Assembly: GCF_003386235.1 (NCBI RefSeq)
Contig: NZ_QRDZ01000020.1
Span: 119,916-183,915, forward strand
Source of the DNA: Cohnella phaseoli
GTDB lineage: Bacteria; Bacillota; Bacilli; Paenibacillales; Paenibacillaceae
DNA: 64,000 nucleotides
Direction: 5' to 3'
Every line of letters starts with the position of its first letter. Position 1 is the first letter of the stretch. A model generated the notes under the pieces. The model worked only from the letters and a program-made list of their open reading frames with translations, did no database searches and was not told where the DNA came from. A program made the translations under genes and the position numbers. This document shows, piece by piece, positions 7,892 through 15,443 of this stretch.

Positions 7892-8845
7892 CTATAGCTG
7901 CCTCGCCGACGTACGAACGGGGCGGGGAGCTGAGCCTGCTTTTTTCGCGCCGATCAGCAGCATGCTTGTAATAATCAGCAAGCCGCCCGCCCATTGCTCA
8001 TACCCAACGGACTCTTGCAGGAAGAGCAGGGATAACAGCATGGACGTGAGAGGAATCATTCCGGAAAAGGCAGCGGTCGTATAAGCGTCGCAGCGCTTCA
8101 CGCCTGCGTAGAAAAATACAAAAGCGAGCGCGGTTACGATTAGCCCATACCATATTAAAGCCAACCATTCCCTCGTTCCTATCCCCTGCAAGTTGCCCAG
8201 AGGATTTTCCCACAACGCCGGAATTGCGGACAATACGAAAGCGATCGCAGATACGAGCAGCGTTTGTACGATCGGATGGATCTGAATCGTTGTATCGTGC
8301 AGTTGCCGGACTCTATGCCTTCTTGAAAGGATACTAAAGGTAGATTCGCTGGCCGCAGCGCATAGAATAAGGACATTCCCCCAAGTATGCTGCATAGCGA
8401 ATGCCGCGGAATTCAGATTCACCCCCTCTAGCAAAGCAATGCCTAGAACCGTGCCGGCAATGCCGATTGCCGCCCAGCCTGAAGGCCTCTCCTTTAGAAC
8501 AAAGTAAGCCAGCAGGGATGTGATGGCAGGCGTCGTTCCGATTAAGATGCCTGCTTCAACCGTACTTGTCAGCCCCACTCCGAGCAGCAGGAAGATCCGG
8601 AACAGAAAGATGCCGAAGAAGGCCTGCAGCAGGAGCATTTTCCAGTCGCTTCTACCGAGCAAATGAATCGTTTGAACGGTTTTCCTCCCATAAAAAGGCG
8701 ATAAGCACAAAAGCATAATTCCCAGGCTAACGGAGGTTACCGTAAAGCTGCCTAATTTCTCGAATAGGAGATATCCCGTAATGACCGAAGTGCCAGCCAG
8801 CGAAAAGGCGAGCAGTAAATAAAGTTTCCCCTTCATCTTCCTCAT
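7892..8845 (-). CDS. EamA/DMT-family transporter
   Basis: Membrane protein of 317 residues with ten hydrophobic segments and the duplicated EamA layout (drug/metabolite transporter superfamily). The second half includes LALIWYGLIVTALAFVFFY and the end of repeat 2 SMLLSLLFLQES. Such proteins export amino acids or other small metabolites. ATG 8845 is preceded by AGGGTTGG; TTG 8851 and ATG 8836 are alternatives. It is divergent from a MocR-type regulator, which in this arrangement often controls the exporter. The substrate is unknown. Confidence 0.88.
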   Translation of the reverse strand: MRKMKGKLYLLLAFSLAGTSVITGYLLFEKLGSFTVTSVSLGIMLLCLSPFYGRKTVQTIHLLGRSDWKMLLLQAFFGIFLFRIFLLLGVGLTSTVEAGILIGTTPAITSLLAYFVLKERPSGWAAIGIAGTVLGIALLEGVNLNSAAFAMQHTWGNVLILCAAASESTFSILSRRHRVRQLHDTTIQIHPIVQTLLVSAIAFVLSAIPALWENPLGNLQGIGTREWLALIWYGLIVTALAFVFFYAGVKRCDAYTTAAFSGMIPLTSMLLSLLFLQESVGYEQWAGGLLIITSMLLIGAKKAGSAPRPVRTSARQL

Positions 8846-8886
8846 CTCCAACCCTTTTCTATGCGATCCCGTACGGCGGATTACTG

Positions 8887-8954
8887 ATATAATTATGTCG
8901 TGGGAACTGGATTGCTTTAAGGGCCAGTACAGACATATTTCTATTGGGCCAGTT
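8887..8954. promoter_or_regulatory. Divergent control region with direct repeats (EamA/MocR)
   Basis: GGGCCAGT occurs at 8921 and again at 8946, 25 bp apart in direct orientation, and a related GGAACTGG lies at 8902. Direct repeats are the usual MocR/PdxR binding arrangement. ATATAAT lies at about 8888-8894. The assignment to the adjacent MocR protein is inferred. Confidence 0.5.
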
Positions 8955-8967
8955 GGGAGGAGCTCTC

Positions 8968-10365
8968 ATGTGGGGAATCGAGCTACGCGATAAAAGCGAA
9001 ATCAGCCTGGCGCGGCAGATTTTCTTGACGCTGAAGCAGCGCATATTGGCAGGTCAAATTGCCCAGGGCGAAGCGCTGCCGTCCACGCGCGAGCTGGCCA
9101 AAGGGGTGGGGGTTTCCCGCAATACGGTCAGCGAAGCGTACGACATGCTGTGGACGGAAGGCTTTATTGTCAGCCGCCAGGGAGCGCCGTCGCGCGTCGC
9201 GGAAGGGCTGCAGATTACATCCGGCAATGCTGCGCCTAACCCGGAAAGAACAAAAGAACCAACGCCGATTCTATGGGATTTCAAAACCGGGCAGCCGGAT
9301 CTGTCCCTTTTTCCCCGGCAGCTTTGGAGTCAGATGATTGGTCAAGCGGCGAGCCATCTGTCCGTTCGACAATTGGCCTACAGCAGTCCAAGAGGCTATT
9401 GGCCTCTCTGCGAGGAAATCGCCCATTGGCTGCTTCGCAGCAGAAGCATGGAAGTAGATCCGGAGGATATCTTTATAACGTCCGGCGCGACGCAAGCTTT
9501 GCATTTGCTGGTTGATCTTCTTTATAGGGAGGGGCATGCTTTTGCCCTGGAAAGCCCTTCCCATCAGGGGATTCGCACCGTTATCGGTGATAGGGGATAT
9601 CCTCTGCACTGGATGCCGGTAGACAACCAGGGCGCGGACATCTCCACTCTACGTGATCAAAACGTTGCGGCGGTCTACGTCACTCCGTCCCACCAATTTC
9701 CGCTTGGCGGCATTCTTCCCGCCGGGCGCCGCGCCGCCTTGATCCGCCTGGCCATGGCGAACGATTTCTATGTCATCGAGGATGATTACGACAGCGAATT
9801 TCGCTATGCCGTCGCTCCCGTCAGTCCGATTTATTCGATGGATTCCTCTCGCGTCATTTATGTGGGAACGTTCAGCAAGACGTTATTCCCCGCGCTCCGA
9901 TTAGGATTTGCGATTCTGCCGAAGCCGCTGCAAGCGAGATGGAAGCATCATCGGATGTATATGGATGTGCAAAATCCGATATTGGAGCAGATCGCGCTGG
10001 CCGAATTTCTGAATAAGCGAAAAATGGATAAGCATGTACAGCGAATGAGGCGCGTATACGGCGAAAAAAGAAACGTATTGCTGCGTTCGGTGGAGCGCAG
10101 CTTCGGAAGCTCCGTACAGCCTTGGGGAGACGTCTCTGGCTTGCATGTGGCGCTTCAATTTCCGGGAATGGAGTTTGGGGAGTCGTTTATTCGAGCTTGC
10201 AGGGAGGCAGGCATAAGAATCGCTTCGGTATCGCAGTATTGCTCCATTCCCGGCGATCATCAAGACAAGCTCCTTGTGGGTTACGGCCATTTAAGTCACG
10301 GGCAGATCGAGAAGGGGATCGAGGCTCTGCACGAATTTATTGCAAGAGGCGTTGAGGGGAGCTGA
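8968..10365 (+). CDS. MocR-type GntR regulator with aminotransferase domain
   Basis: Protein of 465 residues fusing an N-terminal GntR winged HTH (residues ~10-75: LPSTRELAKGVGVSRNTVSE) to a fold-type I aminotransferase domain (~110-460). The PLP lysine lies in YVGTFSKTLFPALRLGF, and DDYDSEFRY supplies the usual PLP-ring aspartate. MocR proteins use PLP or an amino-acid adduct as effector. ATG 8968 has GGGAGGAGC directly upstream; the frame opens earlier at a TTG (8944). It is divergent from an EamA transporter, its likely target together with its own gene. It could be PdxR-like or control amino-acid efflux; no pdx genes are nearby, which favours the latter. Confidence 0.92.
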   Translation: MWGIELRDKSEISLARQIFLTLKQRILAGQIAQGEALPSTRELAKGVGVSRNTVSEAYDMLWTEGFIVSRQGAPSRVAEGLQITSGNAAPNPERTKEPTPILWDFKTGQPDLSLFPRQLWSQMIGQAASHLSVRQLAYSSPRGYWPLCEEIAHWLLRSRSMEVDPEDIFITSGATQALHLLVDLLYREGHAFALESPSHQGIRTVIGDRGYPLHWMPVDNQGADISTLRDQNVAAVYVTPSHQFPLGGILPAGRRAALIRLAMANDFYVIEDDYDSEFRYAVAPVSPIYSMDSSRVIYVGTFSKTLFPALRLGFAILPKPLQARWKHHRMYMDVQNPILEQIALAEFLNKRKMDKHVQRMRRVYGEKRNVLLRSVERSFGSSVQPWGDVSGLHVALQFPGMEFGESFIRACREAGIRIASVSQYCSIPGDHQDKLLVGYGHLSHGQIEKGIEALHEFIARGVEGS

Positions 10366-10481
10366 AGGATGGCTGAATGGACGCGGCGGCAACAGGTTCG
10401 CTCCAACCGTGCATCCGACTCGTGACCGGCTCTTAATTTACGGTCTTCCGGGGTTTAGGATTAATATGGTATACTGAAAGT

Positions 10482-10608
10482 AAGATTGATAAAGGAGCCG
10501 TGCGGCTAACACGACTCCCCACAACAGCCGCTTTTAAGGGCGGTTGGCTTCCAGTCATACGGTCAGAAATAAACCGCAACCTTGAGTGAGGGCGGTTTAT
10601 TTCTTTTT
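10482..10608 (+). ncRNA. Candidate antitoxin RNA of a type I toxin-antitoxin pair
   Basis: An extended -10 TGGTATACT (10467-10475) is followed about 7 bp later by a predicted RNA start. A 12-bp perfect stem GAAATAAACCGC / GCGGTTTATTTC (10566-10577 and 10592-10603) followed by TTTTT ends it. The RNA would be antisense to the last codons and 3' region of the toxin mRNA on the other strand. The layout fits TxpA/RatA and BsrG/SR4-type modules. The -35 box is weak, and the exact ends are inferred. Confidence 0.6.
10566..10608 (+). terminator. Terminator of the antitoxin RNA
   Basis: Twelve-bp perfect stem with a 14-base loop followed by TTTTT on the plus strand. The last three bases of its right arm and the T-tract overlap the final codons of the toxin gene on the minus strand. 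Confidence 0.72.
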
Positions 10609-10686
10609 ATGGAATGAAAGTATAAGTACGATCAGTGTCGCAAATGAAATCATTAGCGCCAATGCGTCTTTAACCTCCAGGGGCAT
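10597..10686 (-). CDS. Holin-like type I toxin peptide (29 residues)
   Basis: A 29-residue peptide starting MPLEVKDALALMISF and ending in LSFHKKK, with one central hydrophobic helix of about 18 residues. This is the signature of the 'putative holin-like toxin' peptides of Bacilli, which insert in the membrane. ATG at 10686 follows a strong GGGAGGTG. That Shine-Dalgarno sequence lies in the right arm of a small hairpin (10690-10703), and sequences further up and downstream form a 13-bp long-range inverted repeat (10537-10549 / 10707-10719). Both are expected devices for delaying toxin translation. Antitoxin RNA comes from the opposite strand. Confidence 0.88.
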   Translation of the reverse strand: MPLEVKDALALMISFATLIVLILSFHKKK

Positions 10687-10689
10687 CAC

Positions 10690-10703
10690 CTCCCTTCCGG
10701 GAG
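10690..10703 (-). promoter_or_regulatory. Shine-Dalgarno-sequestering hairpin in toxin mRNA
   Basis: On the minus strand CTCCC-GGAA-GGGAG forms a five-bp stem closed by a GNRA tetraloop. The right arm GGGAG is the toxin ribosome binding site, so the hairpin should limit translation. Inferred from sequence only. Confidence 0.6.
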
Positions 10704-10743
10704 ACTAGCCAACCGCCCTCAAAGCCTATACTGTTGTATTCCA

Positions 10744-10752
10744 ATTATACCA
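10744..10752 (-). promoter_or_regulatory. Extended -10 promoter of the toxin gene
   Basis: Minus-strand TGGTATAAT is a consensus extended -10 box. It gives a predicted mRNA start about 50 bases before the toxin ATG and upstream of the GCGGTTGGCT arm. No good -35 hexamer is seen. Confidence 0.6.
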
Positions 10753-10759
10753 TATTTTG

Positions 10760-11010
10760 TTGAAAGAGCGGCAAATGTGTCGCTCATTTCTATATTATGC
10801 CGTCTAAATGAAAGGCCGCTTACAGGGACATTGCAAGGCTCATCTCCGGTCCGAACCTCATAACGGATTCTATCTTATCGGAAAAATCTCAATTTTTCGA
10901 CGAATAAAGTGAAATCTCATCCTCGACTAGCGAAATATCCCCCTTTGAGATTACCGAAAATATAATAAAATCTCAGGTGAGGAGGTGGGGAATTTTACCG
11001 TTAAGTTGTT
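10760..11010. other. Intergenic region between toxin module and chitinase
   Basis: No gene is seen. AAATCTCA occurs at 10884, 10912 and 10968, with an inverted TGAGATT at 10946, in an AT-rich tract. A TATAAT at 10961-10966 may serve the chitinase gene. The repeated octamer might be a regulator site or decayed repeat DNA of the tandem-array type seen elsewhere in the window. Confidence 0.4.
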
Positions 11011-11013
11011 TCT

Positions 11014-11027
11014 TGTAAGCACTTTCA
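11014..11027 (+). promoter_or_regulatory. Candidate cre site (CcpA) before chitinase
   Basis: TGTAAGCACTTTCA matches the cre consensus TGWAARCGYTWNCW at 13 of 14 positions. It lies 21 bp before the chitinase start, downstream of the only good -10 box (10961), so it would act as a roadblock for catabolite repression. Role inferred. Confidence 0.6.
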
Positions 11028-11048
11028 TATCATGGAGGAGAAGAGATA

Positions 11049-14000
11049 ATGAGATCAAGCAAATGGATTGGCATGCTATTAAGTTTTGCGCTCGTTTGCA
11101 CATTGCTCCCCGGAATGACTTTCGCCGCAGCGACAGGAGCGCCAGGCAACCCTAGCATTAAACAGAGCAATTGGAACAACAGTCCGAACTATGCAATCGG
11201 CTTTGACATGTGGTGGGGCAACAACGGAACTTCCTGGAAGCTGTATGAGAACGGCGCCGTTATTTTCACAGGCACGCTGACCGACAATTCGCCGAACGGT
11301 CAATCTGCGAGTTACTCTTTCACGAATAAAGCGTCCGGCACTTATGTGTATAAAATAGATTTGATCAACTCTTACGGCACGACGACATCGGGCAATTTGA
11401 CGTATACGGTGGCAGGCGGCACGACGGACAACCAGCCTCCGTCCGTACCAACCGGTCTAGCGGCGTCGAACATTACGCAGAATTCGCTGACGCTGTCGTG
11501 GACAGCCTCGACTGATAATGTAAGCGTTACCGGGTATGAAGTGTATCAAGACACGACATTGCTGGGCACAACGGCCGCGACGACGTATAACGTGACAGGA
11601 TTGACGCCTAACTCGTCTTACTCTTTCACCGTTAAAGCGAAGGACGGAGCGGGCAACATCTCAGCGGCAAGCGCGGCGCTAACCGCAACGACCGAAGCGC
11701 CGGATACCACGCCTCCGTCCGTGCCAACCAGTCTGGCTGTGTCGAACGTGACGCAGAACTCGTTAACTCTGTCGTGGATCGCTTCGACGGATAATGTCGG
11801 CGTTACCGGCTATGAGGTGTATCAAGGCACGACATTGCTGGACACGACGGCCGCGACGACGTACAACGTGACAGGACTGACGCCTAATACGTCTTATTCC
11901 TTCACGGTTAAGGCGAAGGATGCGGCGGGCAACATCTCGGCGGCAAGTGCGGCGGCAAACGCCACGACCGAAGCGCCGGACATCACGCCTCCAACGGTGC
12001 CAACCGGTCTTGCGGCGTCGAATGTCGCGCCGAATTCGCTCACTTTGTCTTGGGCGGCTTCGACCGATGATGTCGGCGTTGCCGGATACGATGTCTATCA
12101 AGGCGCGACATTGATCGGCACATCGGCGACAACAACGTACAACGTAACAGGACTGACGCCGAATACGCCTTACGCCTTCACGGTTAAAGCCAAGGATGCG
12201 GCAGGCAACGTCTCCAATGCAAGTACCCCGCTGTCCGTTACGACGCCAATCGGTCCGGTCGATCAAGCGGCCTGTCGTCCGGAAGGCTTGTACGATTCCG
12301 GCGTCGCGGGCATCCCTTACTGCGACGTTTACGACGTCAACGGCCGCGAGAAGCTGCCGAACGGACTGGAACGCCGCATCATCGGCTACTTCACGTCCTG
12401 GCGCACCGGAACGAACGGCGAAGCGCGGTATCTCGCTTCCGACATTCCGTGGACCAAGCTTTCCCACATCAACTACGCCTTTGCTCATATCAACAGCAAC
12501 AATCAAGTTTCCGTCGGCAGTCAGTCTCCGACCAATCCGGCGACCGGCATGACTTGGCCTGGCGTTGCAGGGGCGGAGATGGACCCTGCTTACTCCTACC
12601 AGGGACATTTTAACTTGTTGAATAAGTTCAAGAAGCAAAATCCGGGCGTCAAAGCGCTCGTCTCGGTCGGCGGCTGGGCGGAAACCGGCGGTTATTTCGA
12701 CGATAACGGCCAACGCGTATCCAACGGCGGATTCTATACAATGACGACAAATGCGGACGGTTCGGTCAATCAGGCGGGCATCAATACGTTTGCCGATTCG
12801 GCTGTCTCCTTCCTTCGTCAATACGGCTTTGACGGCGTAGATATCGACTACGAATACCCGACGACAATGAACAATGCCGGCAATCCGCTGGATTGGTCCT
12901 TTTCCGGGGCGCGTCTGAAGGGGCTCCAGGCTAGCTACGACGCGCTGCTGAAAACATTGCGCACGAAGCTGGACCAAGCGTCCGCGCAGGACGGAAAATA
13001 TTACATGCTAACGATCGCCTCGCCTTCTTCCGGTTATTTGCTGCGGGGTATGGAAACATTCCAGCAGCTTAAGTATCTGGATTACGTAAACGTGATGAGC
13101 TACGATTTGCACGGCGCTTGGAATAAATTCGTAGGCCCCAACGCCGCATTGTTCGATGACGGCAAAGACGGCGAGCTGGCGGGGGCAGGCGTATATAACA
13201 TGGCTGAATACGGCGGAATCGGCTATCTGAACACGGATTGGGCGTATCACTATATGCGCGGAATGATGCAAGCCGGACGCATTAACGTCGGAGTTCCGTA
13301 TTATACCCGCGGCTTCAAGAACGTAACGGGAGGTACGAACGGCCTCTGGGGTACGGCGCCTTCAACGACATGTCCGGCGGGCTCGGGTCTGACCGCTTGC
13401 GGTGACGGTGCGGTCGGCATCGACAACCTCTGGCACGATCTGGATACCAACGGCAACGAATCTCCGGCCGGTTCCAACCCGATGTGGCATGCCAAAAACC
13501 TGGAGCACGGCATTCTCGGCTCTTATCTGGGCAGCTACGGACTCGGTTCCGCCACGCTGACAGGCACCTATGCGCGCCATTACGATGCAACGCTTGTTGC
13601 GCCGTGGTTATGGAACAACACGAAAAAAGTGTTCCTCTCCACCGAGGATGAAGAATCGATTAACGCGAAGGCCGATTGGGCGATCAGCAATGGCATCGGC
13701 GGTCTGATGATCTGGGAGCTGGCCGGCGACTACGACTGGGACGCAAGCAAAGGAGAATACGGCGTAGGTTATACGCTGACCAACGCCATTCACAGCAAAT
13801 TCTCGAACACGACGCCTTACGGCAATACGAATTCCGCCACGCCGCTGCCTGCGAACAAGCTCAAAGCGAAAGTGGAGTTTACCGCCTTTAAGCTGGGCGA
13901 TCAGAACTATCCGATCAACATCAAAATGAAAGTGACGAACAACAGCGATATGACCATTACCGGCAGCTCGGTTATCGAATTTGACGTGCCGACCTCCGTC

Positions 14001-14240
14001 AACCCGCTGTTCAAGAGCTGGAACGGCGATCAGGTCAGCATCGTCTCGACCGGTCATACCGGCAACAACATCGGCGGCTTGGACGGAGATTTCCACCGCG
14101 TCGCCGTAACGCTGGCGAGCTACAAGTCGATCGCCCCGGGCGCATCCGAGCTGTTCGACCTCGTGTACTACTTGCCGATCAGCGGTCCGGCGAATGCGAC
14201 GATCACGATCGGCGGCGTGAAATACGCTGTCATTCCGTAA
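11049..14240 (+). CDS. Secreted multidomain GH18 chitinase
   Basis: Extracellular chitinase of 1063 residues that hydrolyses beta-1,4-GlcNAc polymers. Order: signal peptide (cut near residue 27, after MTFA); an N-terminal Ig-like domain resembling the ChiA N-terminal domain (~28-125); three fibronectin type III repeats (~129-217, 218-309, 310-401) that are almost identical to each other in DNA as well as protein; GH18 TIM barrel (~440-915); and a C-terminal domain (~935-1063) like those ending B. circulans-type ChiD enzymes. The catalytic motif DGVDIDYE occupies residues 595-602, with Glu602 as proton donor. ATG 11049 is preceded by GGAGGAGAAGAG. A cre-like site upstream suggests carbon catabolite control. 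It stands alone in the window, with no chitin-uptake genes beside it. Confidence 0.96.
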   Translation: MRSSKWIGMLLSFALVCTLLPGMTFAAATGAPGNPSIKQSNWNNSPNYAIGFDMWWGNNGTSWKLYENGAVIFTGTLTDNSPNGQSASYSFTNKASGTYVYKIDLINSYGTTTSGNLTYTVAGGTTDNQPPSVPTGLAASNITQNSLTLSWTASTDNVSVTGYEVYQDTTLLGTTAATTYNVTGLTPNSSYSFTVKAKDGAGNISAASAALTATTEAPDTTPPSVPTSLAVSNVTQNSLTLSWIASTDNVGVTGYEVYQGTTLLDTTAATTYNVTGLTPNTSYSFTVKAKDAAGNISAASAAANATTEAPDITPPTVPTGLAASNVAPNSLTLSWAASTDDVGVAGYDVYQGATLIGTSATTTYNVTGLTPNTPYAFTVKAKDAAGNVSNASTPLSVTTPIGPVDQAACRPEGLYDSGVAGIPYCDVYDVNGREKLPNGLERRIIGYFTSWRTGTNGEARYLASDIPWTKLSHINYAFAHINSNNQVSVGSQSPTNPATGMTWPGVAGAEMDPAYSYQGHFNLLNKFKKQNPGVKALVSVGGWAETGGYFDDNGQRVSNGGFYTMTTNADGSVNQAGINTFADSAVSFLRQYGFDGVDIDYEYPTTMNNAGNPLDWSFSGARLKGLQASYDALLKTLRTKLDQASAQDGKYYMLTIASPSSGYLLRGMETFQQLKYLDYVNVMSYDLHGAWNKFVGPNAALFDDGKDGELAGAGVYNMAEYGGIGYLNTDWAYHYMRGMMQAGRINVGVPYYTRGFKNVTGGTNGLWGTAPSTTCPAGSGLTACGDGAVGIDNLWHDLDTNGNESPAGSNPMWHAKNLEHGILGSYLGSYGLGSATLTGTYARHYDATLVAPWLWNNTKKVFLSTEDEESINAKADWAISNGIGGLMIWELAGDYDWDASKGEYGVGYTLTNAIHSKFSNTTPYGNTNSATPLPANKLKAKVEFTAFKLGDQNYPINIKMKVTNNSDMTITGSSVIEFDVPTSVNPLFKSWNGDQVSIVSTGHTGNNIGGLDGDFHRVAVTLASYKSIAPGASELFDLVYYLPISGPANATITIGGVKYAVIP

Positions 14241-14299
14241 CTGCCGAGCCTTTAGACGGGTAGCCGATCATGACTCACAACGATTCCAATTCCGTGAGG

Positions 14300-14432
14300 G
14301 AAGTTAGTCGAAAAATCATACAAAGCAACTTGGATTAGGTCTAAACGCGGACGTTTGTTCGAATATTCGTACAAAGCAACTCAAATCTGGCTCAAACAAC
14401 GGATGTTTGTAGGGAAAATCGTACAAAGCGAC
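14300..14432. repeat. 52-bp tandem array, about 2.6 copies (family A, copy 2)
   Basis: TC(G/A)TACAAAG recurs at 14316, 14367 and 14419, 51-52 bp apart, with TAAACGCGGACGTTTG-type segments between. It begins with the same GGAAGTTAGTCG as the array at 3272 and likewise stands directly after a stop codon, here that of the chitinase. Confidence 0.82.
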
Positions 14433-14457
14433 AATCGGGCGATTACCAAATAGAAAC

Positions 14458-14503
14458 GAGGAGAAAGACGTTGGGAAATATGGTTCCCAGCGTCTTTCTC
14501 CTC
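14458..14503. terminator. Large hairpin between convergent chitinase and HNH genes
   Basis: Inverted repeat of 19 bp with one G-T pair (14458-14476 / 14485-14503; core GAGAAAGACG / CGTCTTTCTC), 8-base loop. It separates two convergent genes and probably terminates both, although neither strand has a strong T-tract. Confidence 0.6.
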
Positions 14504-14515
14504 ATAAGGATACAC

Positions 14516-15439
14516 CTAACCGTAAATCTTCAACTCCTTGTGCAGATCGTGCATCATTTTCCCAAGCGGTTTCGTTCTCATGTTCTCTTTTGTGATTTCA
14601 GGTCCGAAGATCATTTTTTTGAGTTCTTTATCCGTCAAACCGACTCGCTCCAGCATTTCTTGAAGCTCGTCCTTTTGTGTCTGATTGTACATTTGCTCTT
14701 TCTCGACCAATTCGAGCACTTCAGTGCTATGTATTTGGTACGCTTGTTCGATTTTCATAGTTTCGATGTTGTTTTTTAGATTTCCATCCGCGGTTATTTT
14801 GATCCTCATATCTTTCGGCGTGGTGCCTATATAGGAGAACGTTAAGTCTTCGATCCAATTCAAAGAGCCGTCAAAAGGGGAGGCGAATTTTAAGGCCTTG
14901 TCGCTCTTGACTCTGTTACAGTTGCCGCAGACGGGAATGAGATTGTATAGACAAACCGAGAAGAGAGGAAACGCTGATTTATTGAAAAAATGATCCAACT
15001 GCGCCCCCGAAACCTTCTTCCCTCGACAGTTTATGTAATCCCTATTGCAATAAGGGCAGACGGTAAGGCCGGTATTCTGGACGATTCTCACACGCAAGGA
15101 TGTACGATCAAGCGTTGAACCTGCAAGAGACGAGTAGCAGTCATGGATAACCCGGTACAGCCTTCTCATACGCGTTTTCTTTCCGTACATGCTGAAGCAC
15201 TCGCGGTTCATACGATCGATCGTCGTACCGGAGATGTAGGCTTCGGCCGCTTTTAGTTTTTCTTTCCGGGCAAGAATTAGAGACTTAAATTCATTGTCGC
15301 TGCCGGCGAAAAAGTCGGGCGGCAAATACTTTTTGCAGCTGTCCATAAATTTGCCGCGGTCAAAAGCTTTTAACTTTTTATCGACTGCGTTCCAATATTC
15401 AGTTTCGAATTTCTCGGAATACGGCTCAAGTTGGATCAT
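14516..15439 (-). CDS. HNH endonuclease-type protein (PtuB-like) of an ATPase-nuclease pair
   Basis: Protein of 307 residues with a clear HNH nuclease core. Cys128-Pro-Tyr-Cys131 and Cys171-x2-Cys174 form the zinc knuckles, His150 in QLDHFF is the catalytic His, Asn166 in NLIPVC is the central Asn, and KSDK closes the motif. The first ~120 and last ~110 residues are unassigned and mostly helical and charged. Its start lies 4 bp after the stop of the 934-residue ABC-type ATPase gene, so the two are translated together. This gene order (ATPase then HNH) is that of Septu (PtuA-PtuB) and of retron-associated relatives. The HNH part fits PtuB, but the ATPase is much longer than usual. Role as the DNA- or RNA-cutting effector against phage is inferred. 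Confidence 0.85.
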   Translation of the reverse strand: MIQLEPYSEKFETEYWNAVDKKLKAFDRGKFMDSCKKYLPPDFFAGSDNEFKSLILARKEKLKAAEAYISGTTIDRMNRECFSMYGKKTRMRRLYRVIHDCYSSLAGSTLDRTSLRVRIVQNTGLTVCPYCNRDYINCRGKKVSGAQLDHFFNKSAFPLFSVCLYNLIPVCGNCNRVKSDKALKFASPFDGSLNWIEDLTFSYIGTTPKDMRIKITADGNLKNNIETMKIEQAYQIHSTEVLELVEKEQMYNQTQKDELQEMLERVGLTDKELKKMIFGPEITKENMRTKPLGKMMHDLHKELKIYG

Positions 15440-15443
15440 AGTC

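Noticed and set aside
11763..12977. A 404-codon open frame antisense to the chitinase
   Set aside because: It runs over the near-identical fibronectin repeats and GH18 domain on the other strand, has an Arg/Cys-rich nonsense composition and matches no family I know.
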